Source of the DNA: Chryseobacterium sp. GVT01B | Lineage (GTDB): Bacteria > Bacteroidota > Bacteroidia > Flavobacteriales > Weeksellaceae | Length of the DNA stretch: 64,000 bases | Assembly: GCF_019970045.1 (NCBI RefSeq) | Contig: NZ_JAHXYI010000001.1 | Span: 434,001-498,000 of the forward strand | Direction: 5' to 3' | Shown here: positions 26,113 through 35,402 of the stretch, piece by piece | Layout: each line of letters opens with the position of its first letter | Numbering within the stretch: the stretch's first letter is position 1 | Notes under the pieces: generated by a model | The model's input: the letters and a program-made list of their open reading frames with translations, nothing else | What the model was told of the DNA's origin: nothing | The model's database searches: none | Translations under genes and position numbers: made by a program

Positions 26113-26142
26113 AAAGCACGGGCCATTGGGTTCGTGCTTTTT
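26113..26142 (+). terminator. Intrinsic terminator after rho
   Basis: AAAGCACG pairs with CGTGCTTT around 12 nt, and the T-run continues past the stem. Confidence 0.8.
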
Positions 26143-26229
26143 GTTGTCATGTAGATAAATATTTTAAAACGTAATTCATTCTAAATCAATATATCAATGT
26201 TAAAGATTTATTAAAGTAATATTCAATCC

Positions 26230-26260
26230 TTGATAATCCCTTAAATATTGGCTAATTTTG
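26230..26260 (+). promoter_or_regulatory. sod promoter
   Basis: TTG (26230-26232), 20 nt, then TAATTTTG (26253-26260). The leader to the ATG at 26286 is about 20 nt. Confidence 0.65.
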
Positions 26261-26285
26261 GAATATAACATTAAAAATAAAGATT

Positions 26286-26882
26286 ATGTCATTTGAATTA
26301 CCAAAACTAGGATATGCATATGATGCATTAGAGCCAACTATTGATGCAAGAACTATGGAAATCCACCATACAAAACACCACCAGGCATACATTGACAATT
26401 TAAATAAAGCAATTGAAGGAACTGAACTAGCAGGAAAAACTATTGAAGAAATCTGCCAGACAGGAACTGATAAGCCAGCAGTAAGAAATAATGGAGGAGG
26501 ACATTTCAATCACTCATTATTCTGGGAAATTTTAACTCCGGGAGGAAGCAAAGAGCCTGTAGGAAATGTAAAAGCAGCTATCGAAAATTACGGAGGTCTT
26601 GAGAAATTCAAAACTGATTTTTCTGATGCAGCTAAAACAAGATTCGGTTCAGGATGGGCTTGGTTAGTAAAAAATGCTGACGGTTCTGTATCTGTTTCTT
26701 CTACACCAAACCAGGACAACCCATTAATGCCTGTAGCAGACATTAAAGGAACTCCGGTTTTAGGATTAGATGTTTGGGAGCATGCTTATTATTTAAACTA
26801 CCAAAATAGAAGACCTGACTATGTTGCTGCATTCTTCGATGTAGTAAACTGGGATAAAGTAGAGGAATTATTCAATAAATAA
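26286..26882 (+). CDS. sodA: Superoxide dismutase (Fe/Mn)
   Basis: A 198-residue cytoplasmic enzyme that dismutates superoxide to oxygen and peroxide. All four metal ligands are in the usual places: His in [17 protein letters not shown], His in [18 protein letters not shown], and Asp and His in [29 protein letters not shown] is also present. Metal choice (Mn or Fe) cannot be settled from sequence alone, so the symbol is provisional. It has its own promoter and terminator. Confidence 0.95.
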   Translation: MSFELPKLGYAYDALEPTIDARTMEIHHTKHHQAYIDNLNKAIEGTELAGKTIEEICQTGTDKPAVRNNGGGHFNHSLFWEILTPGGSKEPVGNVKAAIENYGGLEKFKTDFSDAAKTRFGSGWAWLVKNADGSVSVSSTPNQDNPLMPVADIKGTPVLGLDVWEHAYYLNYQNRRPDYVAAFFDVVNWDKVEELFNK

Positions 26883-26903
26883 TTTACAGGCTATTATAAA
26901 AAT

Positions 26904-26936
26904 AAAAAGGTTCAGAATTACTCTGAACCTTTTTTT
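26904..26936. terminator. Bidirectional intrinsic terminator after sod
   Basis: AAAAAGGTTCAGA and TCTGAACCTTTTT form a long stem with A- and T-runs at both ends. It serves the sod gene and possibly the convergent small lipoprotein gene. Confidence 0.88.
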
Positions 26937-27007
26937 ATAGATGTTGTAAAACTATCTTATAGCATCACTGCCGGATAATCCGTTCATTCTGAGCTTATAC
27001 TTCCAGT

Positions 27008-27370
27008 TTACATATACGAAACCTGGTATAATTTATATTCAAACTTGATCCCATAATTTTCCTGAGGATCATAATCTATCCCGGATTCTATGATATTTCT
27101 GTACCTCCCGGAATTATAATAACTGTTCCATTCGTTCACCAAAAATGTGTTTTTTGTCTTCAGATAAGATTCTGTATACTGGCTGATGGGTTTGGCAACA
27201 GCACTCAAAAAATAATCAAATTGCGTGTCAATAACCGTAAGATCCCATTCTCCGTCTTCGTTTTTGGAAGGCTTCATTTCATGTGGTTCTTTATCTTTCT
27301 TTGGTGTTTCCTGAGAAAAACAGCTGTAAGGTATTAATGCGATCAATACCAATAAAATAATATTTTTCAT
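27008..27370 (-). CDS. Small exported protein, DUF6146-like, possibly frameshifted at the 3' end
   Basis: A 120-residue exported protein; the signal peptide MKNIILLVLIALIPYSCFSQ can be read with or without a lipobox Cys. The body, KNEDGEWDLTVIDTQFDYFLSAVAKPISQYTESYL and then FLVNEWNSYYNSGRY ... IDYDPQENYGIKFEYKLYQ, resembles what I recall of DUF6146. The frame ends VSYM-stop, but another frame of the same strand continues at that point with FVYVNWKYKLRMNG, which looks like the natural family end (LYxxFVxxxxxKY). A small indel just before the stop is therefore possible. I chose the ATG at 27370; an earlier one would precede the signal peptide. Confidence 0.65.
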   Translation of the reverse strand: MKNIILLVLIALIPYSCFSQETPKKDKEPHEMKPSKNEDGEWDLTVIDTQFDYFLSAVAKPISQYTESYLKTKNTFLVNEWNSYYNSGRYRNIIESGIDYDPQENYGIKFEYKLYQVSYM

Positions 27371-27421
27371 GATTAAGGTATTTACATAAAAAAAGCACTC
27401 CAATAAGAGTGCCTAACTTGT

Positions 27422-28612
27422 TTATGGTTCTTTCTGAAGAACTACAAATGCCGGAAAGTGATCACTGTAGCCTCCTGTAAATTGATCTCCATTCCAGGAT
27501 CTGAAAGGATATCCTTTATAATTTCCTTCTTTATTGACTAAATAAGCCGGGGCAAAAATTTCGGTTTTGTACACCGAATATTCTTTAGTTACCTGATCTG
27601 AAATTACGTTTTTAGAAACAATAATCTGGTCAAACAGGTTCGGTGCATCCTGATAAGCAAGAGATGCCACCCCTTTCTTATATAAAGGATACATCAGATT
27701 CAGGTAGGGTGTTTCTTCACTTAAATCTTTAGGTGCTGCCTGTGCTTTCAGGTGGTTTTTTAAACTTGGGCTTACAGGATCATCATTAAAGTCACCCATT
27801 GCAAAAAGCTTCGTTGCTGGGTCTGCGGCTCTTATACTGTCCATTTGTTGTTTCAATAAAGCTGCTGCAGCATTTCTTTTCGGTAAAGAAATTGCTTCAC
27901 CTCCTCTTCTTGAAGGCCAGTGGTTCATAAAGAATGCCACTTTTTCATTATCTAAAAACCCTGTTACAACAAGGATATCTCTCGTATATTCTCTTCTTCC
28001 GTTGTCACCGTATATTTTCAGTTCTTTTTTTAATGAATTGGTAGGAGTGAATCTTCTTTTCTGATAGATCAATGCAACGTCAATCCCTCTGTAGTCATAA
28101 GAGTTGTAATGAATGATTCCGTAATCATATTTCTTTAAAGCAGGTTCGTTGATCAGATCCTGGATAACCTGTCTGTTTTCAACCTCAATTAAGCCAACTA
28201 CTGCAGGAGCTGTTTTGGTATATTGGGCTCCCATTTCGGAAATTACCTTCGCTTCGTTGGCCAGTTTTGCTTTATAAATTTTAGTCCCATAGTTCTTTGC
28301 GCTTTTGGGGGTAAATTCTTCAGAACCACCTTGTTCTCTAACTACTTTTTTACCAATCAGAGCACCGTCGCTCCATGGTCCGTCATATTTTTCAGCCTCC
28401 AGAAATTTGATAGAATCTATAGGAATACTTCTGTGAAAAGCAGGATTTTTAATGTCTTTGGTCCCATCAATATAATCCGCTGAACGGATAGTGTCCCAAA
28501 GGTTTTCTACGTTTAAAAAACCTACGGTAGCTACTTTTCTCAGTTTTCCCTGTTGCTGTGAAAATGCCATGATCGAAATAATGATGGCAAACAGACTCGA
28601 AAATCTCTTCAT
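27422..28612 (-). CDS. Secreted endonuclease/exonuclease/phosphatase-fold protein
   Basis: A 396-residue exported protein with signal peptide (ending AFSQQ) and the EEP (DNase I-like) fold. Catalytic-type motifs are FLNVENLWDT (Asn), VGLIEVENR (metal Glu), FMNHWPSRRGG (His), AMGDFNDDPVSPSL (Asp/Asn) and GYSDHFPAFVVL (Asp-His), so the active site appears intact. The substrate, nucleic acid or another phosphodiester, is unknown. It is divergent from a TonB receptor and DUF5689 lipoprotein with which it probably acts. Confidence 0.9.
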   Translation of the reverse strand: MKRFSSLFAIIISIMAFSQQQGKLRKVATVGFLNVENLWDTIRSADYIDGTKDIKNPAFHRSIPIDSIKFLEAEKYDGPWSDGALIGKKVVREQGGSEEFTPKSAKNYGTKIYKAKLANEAKVISEMGAQYTKTAPAVVGLIEVENRQVIQDLINEPALKKYDYGIIHYNSYDYRGIDVALIYQKRRFTPTNSLKKELKIYGDNGRREYTRDILVVTGFLDNEKVAFFMNHWPSRRGGEAISLPKRNAAAALLKQQMDSIRAADPATKLFAMGDFNDDPVSPSLKNHLKAQAAPKDLSEETPYLNLMYPLYKKGVASLAYQDAPNLFDQIIVSKNVISDQVTKEYSVYKTEIFAPAYLVNKEGNYKGYPFRSWNGDQFTGGYSDHFPAFVVLQKEP

Positions 28613-28771
28613 CCTCTTTGAGTTATTATTAATACTATTTAATTTACAAATTTACTTTTTTTAATTCACTACGTTTTAAATATTTGTAAATTTAAAAGCA
28701 ATTGTCTTATTGTCAATTATATAATGATTCTTAAAACCTTGCAGTGCTAAGGAAAAATATGGTTAAAAAAG

Positions 28772-28800
28772 TTGTGAATTATAAAATTTGATTAAATTTG
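28772..28800 (+). promoter_or_regulatory. Promoter of the first TonB receptor gene
   Basis: TTG (28772-28774), 18 nt, then TAAATTTG (28793-28800). The leader to the ATG at 28863 is about 55 nt. Confidence 0.65.
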
Positions 28801-28862
28801 TGCCCCCAACTTTTAAACTGTTGAAAATTAATAAGAAAAGTATTAAAAAAATAAACATACTC

Positions 28863-31739
28863 ATGATTAAAAAATTATCATTGATCTCTTTATTTACTTT
28901 GCTGCCTGCTTCATATTATTATGCGCAGACAACAGTGTTTGCGTATCTTAAGGATGCGGAAGGAAAGCCTGTTGAGCAAGCAAGTGTAGATTTAAAAGGA
29001 GCAGGAAATGATGCAAAGGCAGACAAAATCGGATATTTCCAATTTACGGATTTGATGCCAGGACATTATCAGATTATGGTTACAAAACCAAATTTCGAAA
29101 CTAAAATTTTTGAATTTGATGTAACCAGTGATGAGAAGAGAAAAGATCTTGGAGTAATTACTCTTTATTCTGCATTGAACGGTGCAGATCAGGGACTGGC
29201 TATCATAGAAGATTCGGGAGAAAGTGATAGCGGTGGTGCACAGCAAACAGCCACTGTAGGATTACTGCAGTCTTCTCAGGATGTATTCAACAGAATTGCA
29301 AGTTTCGATTTAGGACCGTACTGGTTCCGCCCAAGAGGAATTGATAGCAGAACAGGGGAGAATATGATCAACGGGGTTTCTATGGCCGCTGCAGATAATG
29401 GAGATGTAGATTTCAGTACCTGGGGAGGATTGAACGAAATCACCCGTTACCCGGAAATTTCAGCTAATCATGCACCTTCTGAATATGCTTTCGGAGGAAC
29501 TACAGGTGTATTTTATAAGAACACCAGAGCCAGCGAGTACAGAAAGGGAAGTCAATTGACATACTCTCTGACCAACAGAAATTATACAAACAGATTGTCT
29601 TACAGATTCTCTTCCGGAATGAATAAGAACGGATGGGCATTTACAGGAATGATCGCAAGAAGATGGGCACAGGAAGGGATTCAGGATGGTACTGCTTATG
29701 ATGCATACAGTGGATATATTGGTATTGAGAAGAAATTCAGCGACAGCCATACAATGACCTTAAATGCCATTGGTTCCAAATATTCAAGAAGCTCTTCAAG
29801 TCCAAGTACTCAGGAAGTATATGATTTCAGAGGAGTTCATTATAATTCTTACTGGGGATGGCAAAATGGAGATAAAAGAAATGAAAGAGTAAAAAGAGGT
29901 TTCCAGCCCATGATTCAATTGCAGGATTTCTGGAAAATCAATAAAAACTCTCAGTTATGGACCTCTGTTTCTTATCAGTTTGGTAAAGAATACAGTTCGA
30001 GACTGGATTGGTACAGAGCTAATAACCCGTCTCCGACCTATTACCGTAACTTACCAAGCTATTGGTTAAACTATACAAATCCGTCTCCGGAACAGGCTGC
30101 CAATATCGGTATTACAAGAGACTGGTGGACTAATGATGATCAGTCACATACACAGATCAACTGGGATAATCTTTATAATGCCAACAGAAACGTAGAGTAT
30201 AATGCTATGTTAGGGGGTAGAAGAGCAGCTTATTATCTTGTGGATGACGTAAAAGACGATAAAGTATGGAATGTCTCTACACACTACACATATAATTTTA
30301 GCGATACCTCCCGTTTTATTTTAAACTTATCTTACCAGAATTACAGATCTGAACAGTACAGAGAAGTAAACGATCTTTTAGGTGCTGACTTTGCCCTGAA
30401 TATGGACCCGTTTGCCTCCAATACAACGGCAGGCAGTGTTTGGGGTAAATTTAATACAAGAGAAAATGATACGGATGTTGCCAAAAGAGAAGGTGACAAA
30501 ATCGGGTACAGCTATATTTTCAGAAGACAGGAATTTAAAGTAAATCCTGCTTTCAAATTCTCGACAGGGAAATTTGATGTTTTTGTTTCCGGATTATTCG
30601 GATATACGACGAACAGCAGAGAAGGGTTGTTCCAGCATTATCTGTATGAGTCTTCTTACGGAAAAGGAGCAGACCAAAACTTCTGGAATGCAGGGGTTAA
30701 AGGTCAGGTTACGTATAAAATCAATGGTAGAAACTTCCTGGTTTATAACGGAGCTTACTTTTCACAATCTCCTTTCTTAAATGATATTTATTTTAATACA
30801 AGAGTAAGCGGTGTTACCACTCCCGGAATCAAGAACGTTGTTGTTGATGCCAACGATCTGAGTTATGTAATTTCTACTCCGATTGTAAAACTTAGATTAA
30901 CAGGTTATCTTGTTAACACTCAAAATGAAACAAGTGTACAAAGATACTTCGCACAGGGAGTTAAGCTGACTACTCTGACTGAAAGCGGAGATCAGACTCC
31001 TGTTCAGGATGGGGCTTTCATTACTCAGGTACTGGCAGGTGCTAATAAGAGAAATATGGGTATCGAGCTTGGTGCACAGGTGAAAGTTACGCCTACTTTA
31101 ACAGCCAGCGGATTATTAAGTGTAGGACAATATACTTATATTAATAACCCTACTGTTTATTTTGCATCTGATGCTGTAGGAACGTTCAGAGAGCTTGACG
31201 GAAACGGAAATATCGTATCAAGATCTTATACCAATATGGGAGAGGCTACCCTTAAAAACTACAGACAGGGAGGAACACCTCAGGAGGCATATACATTAGG
31301 TCTTCGTTACAGCAGCCCTAAATACTGGTGGGTAGGAGCTACATGGAACTATTTCGGACATTCATTCCTTGATCCGTCTCCGGTAACCAGAACAGAAAGA
31401 TTCTATACGAACCCTAATACACCGGGAGTACCTTATGATAACGTAAGTGCAGAAGAACTTGCAAGAATTCTTACTCCTACAAAATTACCTTCAGCATTCT
31501 TCTTCAATGTGAATGCAGGTAAATCCTGGATGATTGGTAAGTATTATGTATTGGTGTCTGCATCGGTAAATAATATCCTTAATAACAGAAACTTTATTAC
31601 AGGTGGATTTGAGCAGACGAGAAATGTTAACTATACTGACTATGCTAATGATTATGACAGCGGAAACATGGTATTCGCTCCTAAATATTGGTATAATCAG
31701 GGTAGATCTTATTTTGTTAACCTTCAATTCAGATTCTAA
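28863..31739 (+). CDS. TonB-dependent receptor
   Basis: A 958-residue outer-membrane receptor. The signal peptide (ending SYYYA) is followed by a carboxypeptidase-like regulatory domain (FAYLKDAEGKPVEQASVDLKG ... GYFQFTDLMPGHYQIMV, about 25-100). The plug domain follows, with PYWFRPRGIDSRTGENMINGVSMAA, and then a large beta-barrel ending in YFVNLQFRF, the aromatic-terminated signal for barrel insertion. The ligand cannot be read. I chose the ATG at 28863, which places the signal peptide at the start. It is followed by a DUF5689 lipoprotein (26 nt). Confidence 0.93.
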   Translation: MIKKLSLISLFTLLPASYYYAQTTVFAYLKDAEGKPVEQASVDLKGAGNDAKADKIGYFQFTDLMPGHYQIMVTKPNFETKIFEFDVTSDEKRKDLGVITLYSALNGADQGLAIIEDSGESDSGGAQQTATVGLLQSSQDVFNRIASFDLGPYWFRPRGIDSRTGENMINGVSMAAADNGDVDFSTWGGLNEITRYPEISANHAPSEYAFGGTTGVFYKNTRASEYRKGSQLTYSLTNRNYTNRLSYRFSSGMNKNGWAFTGMIARRWAQEGIQDGTAYDAYSGYIGIEKKFSDSHTMTLNAIGSKYSRSSSSPSTQEVYDFRGVHYNSYWGWQNGDKRNERVKRGFQPMIQLQDFWKINKNSQLWTSVSYQFGKEYSSRLDWYRANNPSPTYYRNLPSYWLNYTNPSPEQAANIGITRDWWTNDDQSHTQINWDNLYNANRNVEYNAMLGGRRAAYYLVDDVKDDKVWNVSTHYTYNFSDTSRFILNLSYQNYRSEQYREVNDLLGADFALNMDPFASNTTAGSVWGKFNTRENDTDVAKREGDKIGYSYIFRRQEFKVNPAFKFSTGKFDVFVSGLFGYTTNSREGLFQHYLYESSYGKGADQNFWNAGVKGQVTYKINGRNFLVYNGAYFSQSPFLNDIYFNTRVSGVTTPGIKNVVVDANDLSYVISTPIVKLRLTGYLVNTQNETSVQRYFAQGVKLTTLTESGDQTPVQDGAFITQVLAGANKRNMGIELGAQVKVTPTLTASGLLSVGQYTYINNPTVYFASDAVGTFRELDGNGNIVSRSYTNMGEATLKNYRQGGTPQEAYTLGLRYSSPKYWWVGATWNYFGHSFLDPSPVTRTERFYTNPNTPGVPYDNVSAEELARILTPTKLPSAFFFNVNAGKSWMIGKYYVLVSASVNNILNNRNFITGGFEQTRNVNYTDYANDYDSGNMVFAPKYWYNQGRSYFVNLQFRF

Positions 31740-31765
31740 AAAATTAAAATTAAAAATCGAAAACA

Positions 31766-33190
31766 ATGAAAAATATATATTTTAAAGCGGCGATCTTTAG
31801 TGCCATTTCAATGCTGGCAATCTCGTCTTGTGTAAAAACTGATGATTATGATGTGCCGGAAATCAAATGTACCAACAAATTTGCAGCAGCTAATCACCAG
31901 TTATCTGAAATTACAACCATTGCAAAAGCAAAGCCCGTTGAAGCTGATATCATTAAAGAAGATTTTATCGTAGAAGCTTATGTTTCTTCAAGTGATGAAT
32001 CCGGAAATCTTTACAAAATGATGTTCCTTCAGGATAAGCCTGAAAACCCGACACAAGGTATTGAAATTGATATTGATGGTGCAAGCCAATATCTTGATTA
32101 TCCGGTAGGAGCTTTAGTAAGAATCAACCTGAAAGGATTGATCGTTCAGGGAGTTAATGGAAACATTAAAGTAGGTACTTATGATCCTAACTATCCTATC
32201 GGTAGAATCAACCCAAATAAAGTTTCAAATTACATGGCAAGAGTTTGCGACGGACAGAAGCCTGTAGTAGCCGCAATGAAACCATTAGAGTTCAACTTTA
32301 TCTCTGATGCTCTGAAAAACGGTGCACACATTAACCAGCTTGTGAAAATAAAAAACGTTCAGTTTGAAGAGCCTGAATTGACAAAGAACTTTGCTGACGA
32401 ATCAGCTACAGGAGATCGTTATATTACGGATAAAAAAGCAGGCAGATTAGATCTTCGTTTCAGTAACTTTTCAACTTTTGGAAAATCTCCGATCGCTCCT
32501 AAATATGAAAAAAGTGGTGATATCGTTCTTGTTTTAAGTCGTTTTACAAGCTCAAATAACGCGACAGTTTTCACAGATCAGGCTTATATAAGAGATCTTA
32601 ATGATATTAATTTCCCTAACGCCAGATTCACGCCGGGGGAGCCGGAACTTCCTTCTGCTAATGCCGTAAATCTTTTCCCGAGCTCTGATTTTGAAAACTG
32701 GACATCTTTTCTGTCAAGTTTAAATAGCTTTGGGCTTATGCCTTATGCATCTCAAGGTAGTGGGTTGGGGTATAACGGTACAAATTCTCTTCAGATTAAA
32801 GGTACACCTGCCAATAATGACTATGTATTTACAGCGAATGCTGCGTCAGGAATAACAGCGGCTCCAAAGAGAATTACAATGTATATCAAAGGTACCGCGT
32901 CAGGGAAATCACTTTCTTTCAATGTATATAGAGCAACACCACTAGCTCCTAATACATCTGCTTTCTATACATTCAATTTAGGAACATTCTCTACTGGTGC
33001 TACTTTAAGCCCTGAAAGTACTAATTCATATACCGGGTCAATCAATACGAACGGACAATGGAGGCTGATTGAACTTACCCTTACAGGTCTTACCGATCTT
33101 AACATTACTTCCGGAAAAACTATGTTTGCCCTAAAAACAGGAAAAGATGGAATATATGACCTTCAGATTGACAATATCAAAATTGAGTAA
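31766..33190 (+). CDS. DUF5689 surface lipoprotein
   Basis: A 474-residue lipoprotein with lipobox LAISSC (Cys near residue 22). The DUF5689 region (about 30-290) has IIKEDFIVEAYVSSSDESGNLYKMMFLQDK, QGIEIDIDGA, YPVGALVRINLKGL and VKIKNVQFEEPEL, reminiscent of OB folds in nuclease-associated proteins. A C-terminal beta-sandwich (from about 310, NLFPSSDFENW) resembles carbohydrate-binding or choice-of-anchor modules. It probably works with the TonB receptor upstream, as SusD-like lipoproteins do with SusC. Confidence 0.87.
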   Translation: MKNIYFKAAIFSAISMLAISSCVKTDDYDVPEIKCTNKFAAANHQLSEITTIAKAKPVEADIIKEDFIVEAYVSSSDESGNLYKMMFLQDKPENPTQGIEIDIDGASQYLDYPVGALVRINLKGLIVQGVNGNIKVGTYDPNYPIGRINPNKVSNYMARVCDGQKPVVAAMKPLEFNFISDALKNGAHINQLVKIKNVQFEEPELTKNFADESATGDRYITDKKAGRLDLRFSNFSTFGKSPIAPKYEKSGDIVLVLSRFTSSNNATVFTDQAYIRDLNDINFPNARFTPGEPELPSANAVNLFPSSDFENWTSFLSSLNSFGLMPYASQGSGLGYNGTNSLQIKGTPANNDYVFTANAASGITAAPKRITMYIKGTASGKSLSFNVYRATPLAPNTSAFYTFNLGTFSTGATLSPESTNSYTGSINTNGQWRLIELTLTGLTDLNITSGKTMFALKTGKDGIYDLQIDNIKIE

Positions 33191-33226
33191 TACATTAGGA
33201 TAAAATATATTCTAATATACTTTATA

Positions 33227-33260
33227 AAAATCGGGCAGCTCGTACGAGCTGCCCGATTTT
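33227..33260. terminator. Bidirectional terminator, perfect 34-bp palindrome
   Basis: Both arms (AAAATCGGGCAGCTCGT and its complement) pair without a mismatch. It lies between the DUF5689 gene and the convergent PixA-like gene, with A/T tails on both sides. Confidence 0.88.
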
Positions 33261-33285
33261 ATTTTATAAGAGGTTTTATTTTCGT

Positions 33286-33837
33286 TTACTTAACCGTAAT
33301 TGTTGGATCCCAGTAAAAGTACCCGTACAAAATTTGTTTGTTACTGTCATTCGGGTCTAAAATGTAAAGTCCAAACTGTACATAGAAGTTCTCTTTTCCA
33401 GTAGATCTTACTTTTGAGTCAATACTGGCAAAGCTGATATCTGCAGAGGTGGCAGGGAGGCCGTTTAAAGAATTTACATCTGGTACAGCAGCTTGCTTTC
33501 TTCTCACAGAATTGTATACGAAATTATTAAAAACCTGATCTCCTGACCAGTATTTAATATTATAAATAATAACTGCGTCATCCGAATTCTGATAAATTGA
33601 AGTTCCTCTGAATGAAACTGTATCTCCGGCTCTTGCGCTGAAGTTCAGGTCAGCAGAACCTTGTCCGGAAATAGCGTTGGCATTGGAAACAATCATATGC
33701 TGGCTGTTATGGTCAATTCCTACAGGCTTATTTGGATCCGTACTGGGGTTTTTATAATTTGCTCGTACATAATCCGTGTCAATTACAATCAGGACATCTA
33801 TTGCCTGACTCGATGATTTAAGTGTTACGTCGTCCAT
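33286..33837 (-). CDS. AidA/PixA family (inclusion body) protein
   Basis: A 183-residue cytoplasmic-looking protein of the PixA/AidA family. Characteristic stretches are IDVLIVIDTDYVRANYKNPS, PVGIDHNSQHMIVSNANAISGQGSADLNF, AGDTVSFRGTSIYQNSDDAVIIYNIKYW and YVQFGLYILDPNDSNKQILYGYFYWDPTI. PixA makes crystalline inclusions in Xenorhabdus, and AidA in Ralstonia is quorum-controlled; the biochemical role is unsettled. No other family member and no LuxI-like gene is present in the window. A -7 element lies about 100 nt upstream. Confidence 0.88.
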   Translation of the reverse strand: MDDVTLKSSSQAIDVLIVIDTDYVRANYKNPSTDPNKPVGIDHNSQHMIVSNANAISGQGSADLNFSARAGDTVSFRGTSIYQNSDDAVIIYNIKYWSGDQVFNNFVYNSVRRKQAAVPDVNSLNGLPATSADISFASIDSKVRSTGKENFYVQFGLYILDPNDSNKQILYGYFYWDPTITVK

Positions 33838-33938
33838 GATATTTGGTTTTAGTTTGGTGTTTCTTACTCATTTGGCTTTTCAGATTCTGCCCCGTTATTA
33901 AAGTGATTCCGGCTTCACGTTTGGTTGTAATTACAATA

Positions 33939-33946
33939 CAAATGTA
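33939..33946 (-). promoter_or_regulatory. -7 element upstream of the PixA-like gene
   Basis: On the minus strand TACATTTG fits TAnnTTTG, about 95 nt before the start codon. No convincing -33 element is seen. Confidence 0.4.
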
Positions 33947-34045
33947 CATTCCTGATAATGAAAATATTACAGTGTAAATGCTGAAATTTTCAGATAGGTA
34001 TTTTTACGTAATTAATCTCTTTTTCGTGATTTGTTTGATTTGGAC

Positions 34046-34081
34046 AAAAAAATACCCTGAAAAGTTTTACTCTCCAGGGTA
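34046..34081 (-). terminator. Intrinsic terminator of the DUF6702 gene
   Basis: On the minus strand TACCCTG and CAGGGTA pair, followed by seven T. Confidence 0.85.
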
Positions 34082-34112
34082 CCCATTTTATAATGGTTAA
34101 ATCTAATTCACG

Positions 34113-34583
34113 TTAAAAAGAAACCTCATTCACTTCTTTTCCTCTTTGAAAATTCATTGTTTTCTGGCTGCCTTTGTAGGCGATGTTCACCAGATTGATC
34201 TGCTTAGGAAAAGCGCTTAAGAGGATCGTATTTTTAATCTTTAAGGTGTTGATATCTGAAACACCTCCGGTTTCAAAATACACCCATACAGTTTCTCCAC
34301 TGACCTGACTTCCTGTGAAGGTTATCGTTTTAGGAGTACCATTGACAAACACATCAAAATTATTGTTCACATATTTTTTTACCTCTGCTTCAAATCCAGC
34401 CGTGTTGGGGTTGATCTTGATCGCGTCAGAGATGTGGCTTGTATTCATTTTTGTGGTAAACTTCAATGTCTTGCTTCCATCAACATAATCCACTTTGGTC
34501 ATTGAAGAGAAAAAGTCTACATACATAAAACTCATTAACACAAAAAATGTTAAAATTCCTGATATATATAAAAGTTTTTTCAT
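34113..34583 (-). CDS. DUF6702-like exported protein
   Basis: A 156-residue protein with an N-terminal hydrophobic signal or anchor (MKKLLYISGILTFFVLMSFMYV). A beta-rich domain follows: FFSSMTKVDYVDGSKTLKFTTKM, FDVFVNGTPKTITFTGSQVSGETVWVYFE, and LKIKNTILLSAFPKQINLVNI. It resembles what I recall of DUF6702; the function is unknown. I chose the ATG at 34583; one eight codons upstream would precede the signal sequence. The next gene upstream on this strand (LOG) is 58 nt away. Confidence 0.7.
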   Translation of the reverse strand: MKKLLYISGILTFFVLMSFMYVDFFSSMTKVDYVDGSKTLKFTTKMNTSHISDAIKINPNTAGFEAEVKKYVNNNFDVFVNGTPKTITFTGSQVSGETVWVYFETGGVSDINTLKIKNTILLSAFPKQINLVNIAYKGSQKTMNFQRGKEVNEVSF

Positions 34584-34641
34584 CTTAATTAATAGATTTA
34601 CAATCATACTTGTTAGTTATAAGTCACAAATAATATGCCAA

Positions 34642-35394
34642 TTAAAAATTTACATTCACAGAATATTTATCATAAAAGGCTTTAATATGTGCTACAGCCT
34701 CGTCAGCGGTATCTACCACACGATAAAGATCCAAATCATCTTCCGCAATCATTCCTTCTTTCAACAAAGTTGCCTTGAACCAGTCTAATAATCCTCCCCA
34801 GAATTCGCTTCCTACCAGAACAATTGGAAATTTTCCTATTTTGTTGGTTTGAATAAGAGTCATCGCTTCAGTAAGCTCATCCAATGTCCCGAAACCGCCA
34901 GGCATTACCACAAACCCCTGAGAATATTTTACAAACATTACTTTTCTCACGAAAAAGTAATCAAAATTCATAGAATAGGATTTATTGATGTAAGGATTAA
35001 AATGCTGTTCAAAAGGAAGATCAATATTCAATCCGATCGATTTTCCTTTAGCATTGAAAGCTCCCTTATTTCCAGCTTCCATAACACCCGGACCACCTCC
35101 GGTGATGATTCCGAAGCCTATTTTGGTAATCTTCTCCGCAATATCTACAGCCATTTCATAATACTTGTTCTCCGGCTTCAGTCGGGCAGAACCAAATATA
35201 GAAACACATGGTCCAATCTTGGCCAGTTTCTCATAACCGTCTACAAATTCAGCCATGACCTTGAAGACCATCCAACTGTCTTTGGCAATTGTTTCGTCCC
35301 AGGTTTTTTGTCTGAAACTGTTATGCAGTTTTGTTTCGTTAATGTCAAGTTCCGGATTTACTAAACTTTCATCCCTAGTTCCATCAATTTCCAT
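34642..35394 (-). CDS. LOG family (TIGR00730) Rossmann protein
   Basis: A 250-residue cytoplasmic protein of the LOG/lysine-decarboxylase-like family; members such as cytokinin-activating LOG are nucleoside 5'-monophosphate phosphoribohydrolases. The motifs are GIITGGGPGVMEAGNKGA (phosphate binding) and MPGGFGTLDELTEAMTLIQ (PGGxGTxxE active site). In bacteria most are probably general nucleotide hydrolases. An 8-nt gap to the MurU-like gene suggests one operon. Confidence 0.88.
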   Translation of the reverse strand: MEIDGTRDESLVNPELDINETKLHNSFRQKTWDETIAKDSWMVFKVMAEFVDGYEKLAKIGPCVSIFGSARLKPENKYYEMAVDIAEKITKIGFGIITGGGPGVMEAGNKGAFNAKGKSIGLNIDLPFEQHFNPYINKSYSMNFDYFFVRKVMFVKYSQGFVVMPGGFGTLDELTEAMTLIQTNKIGKFPIVLVGSEFWGGLLDWFKATLLKEGMIAEDDLDLYRVVDTADEAVAHIKAFYDKYSVNVNF

Positions 35395-35402
35395 TGCAAA
35401 AT

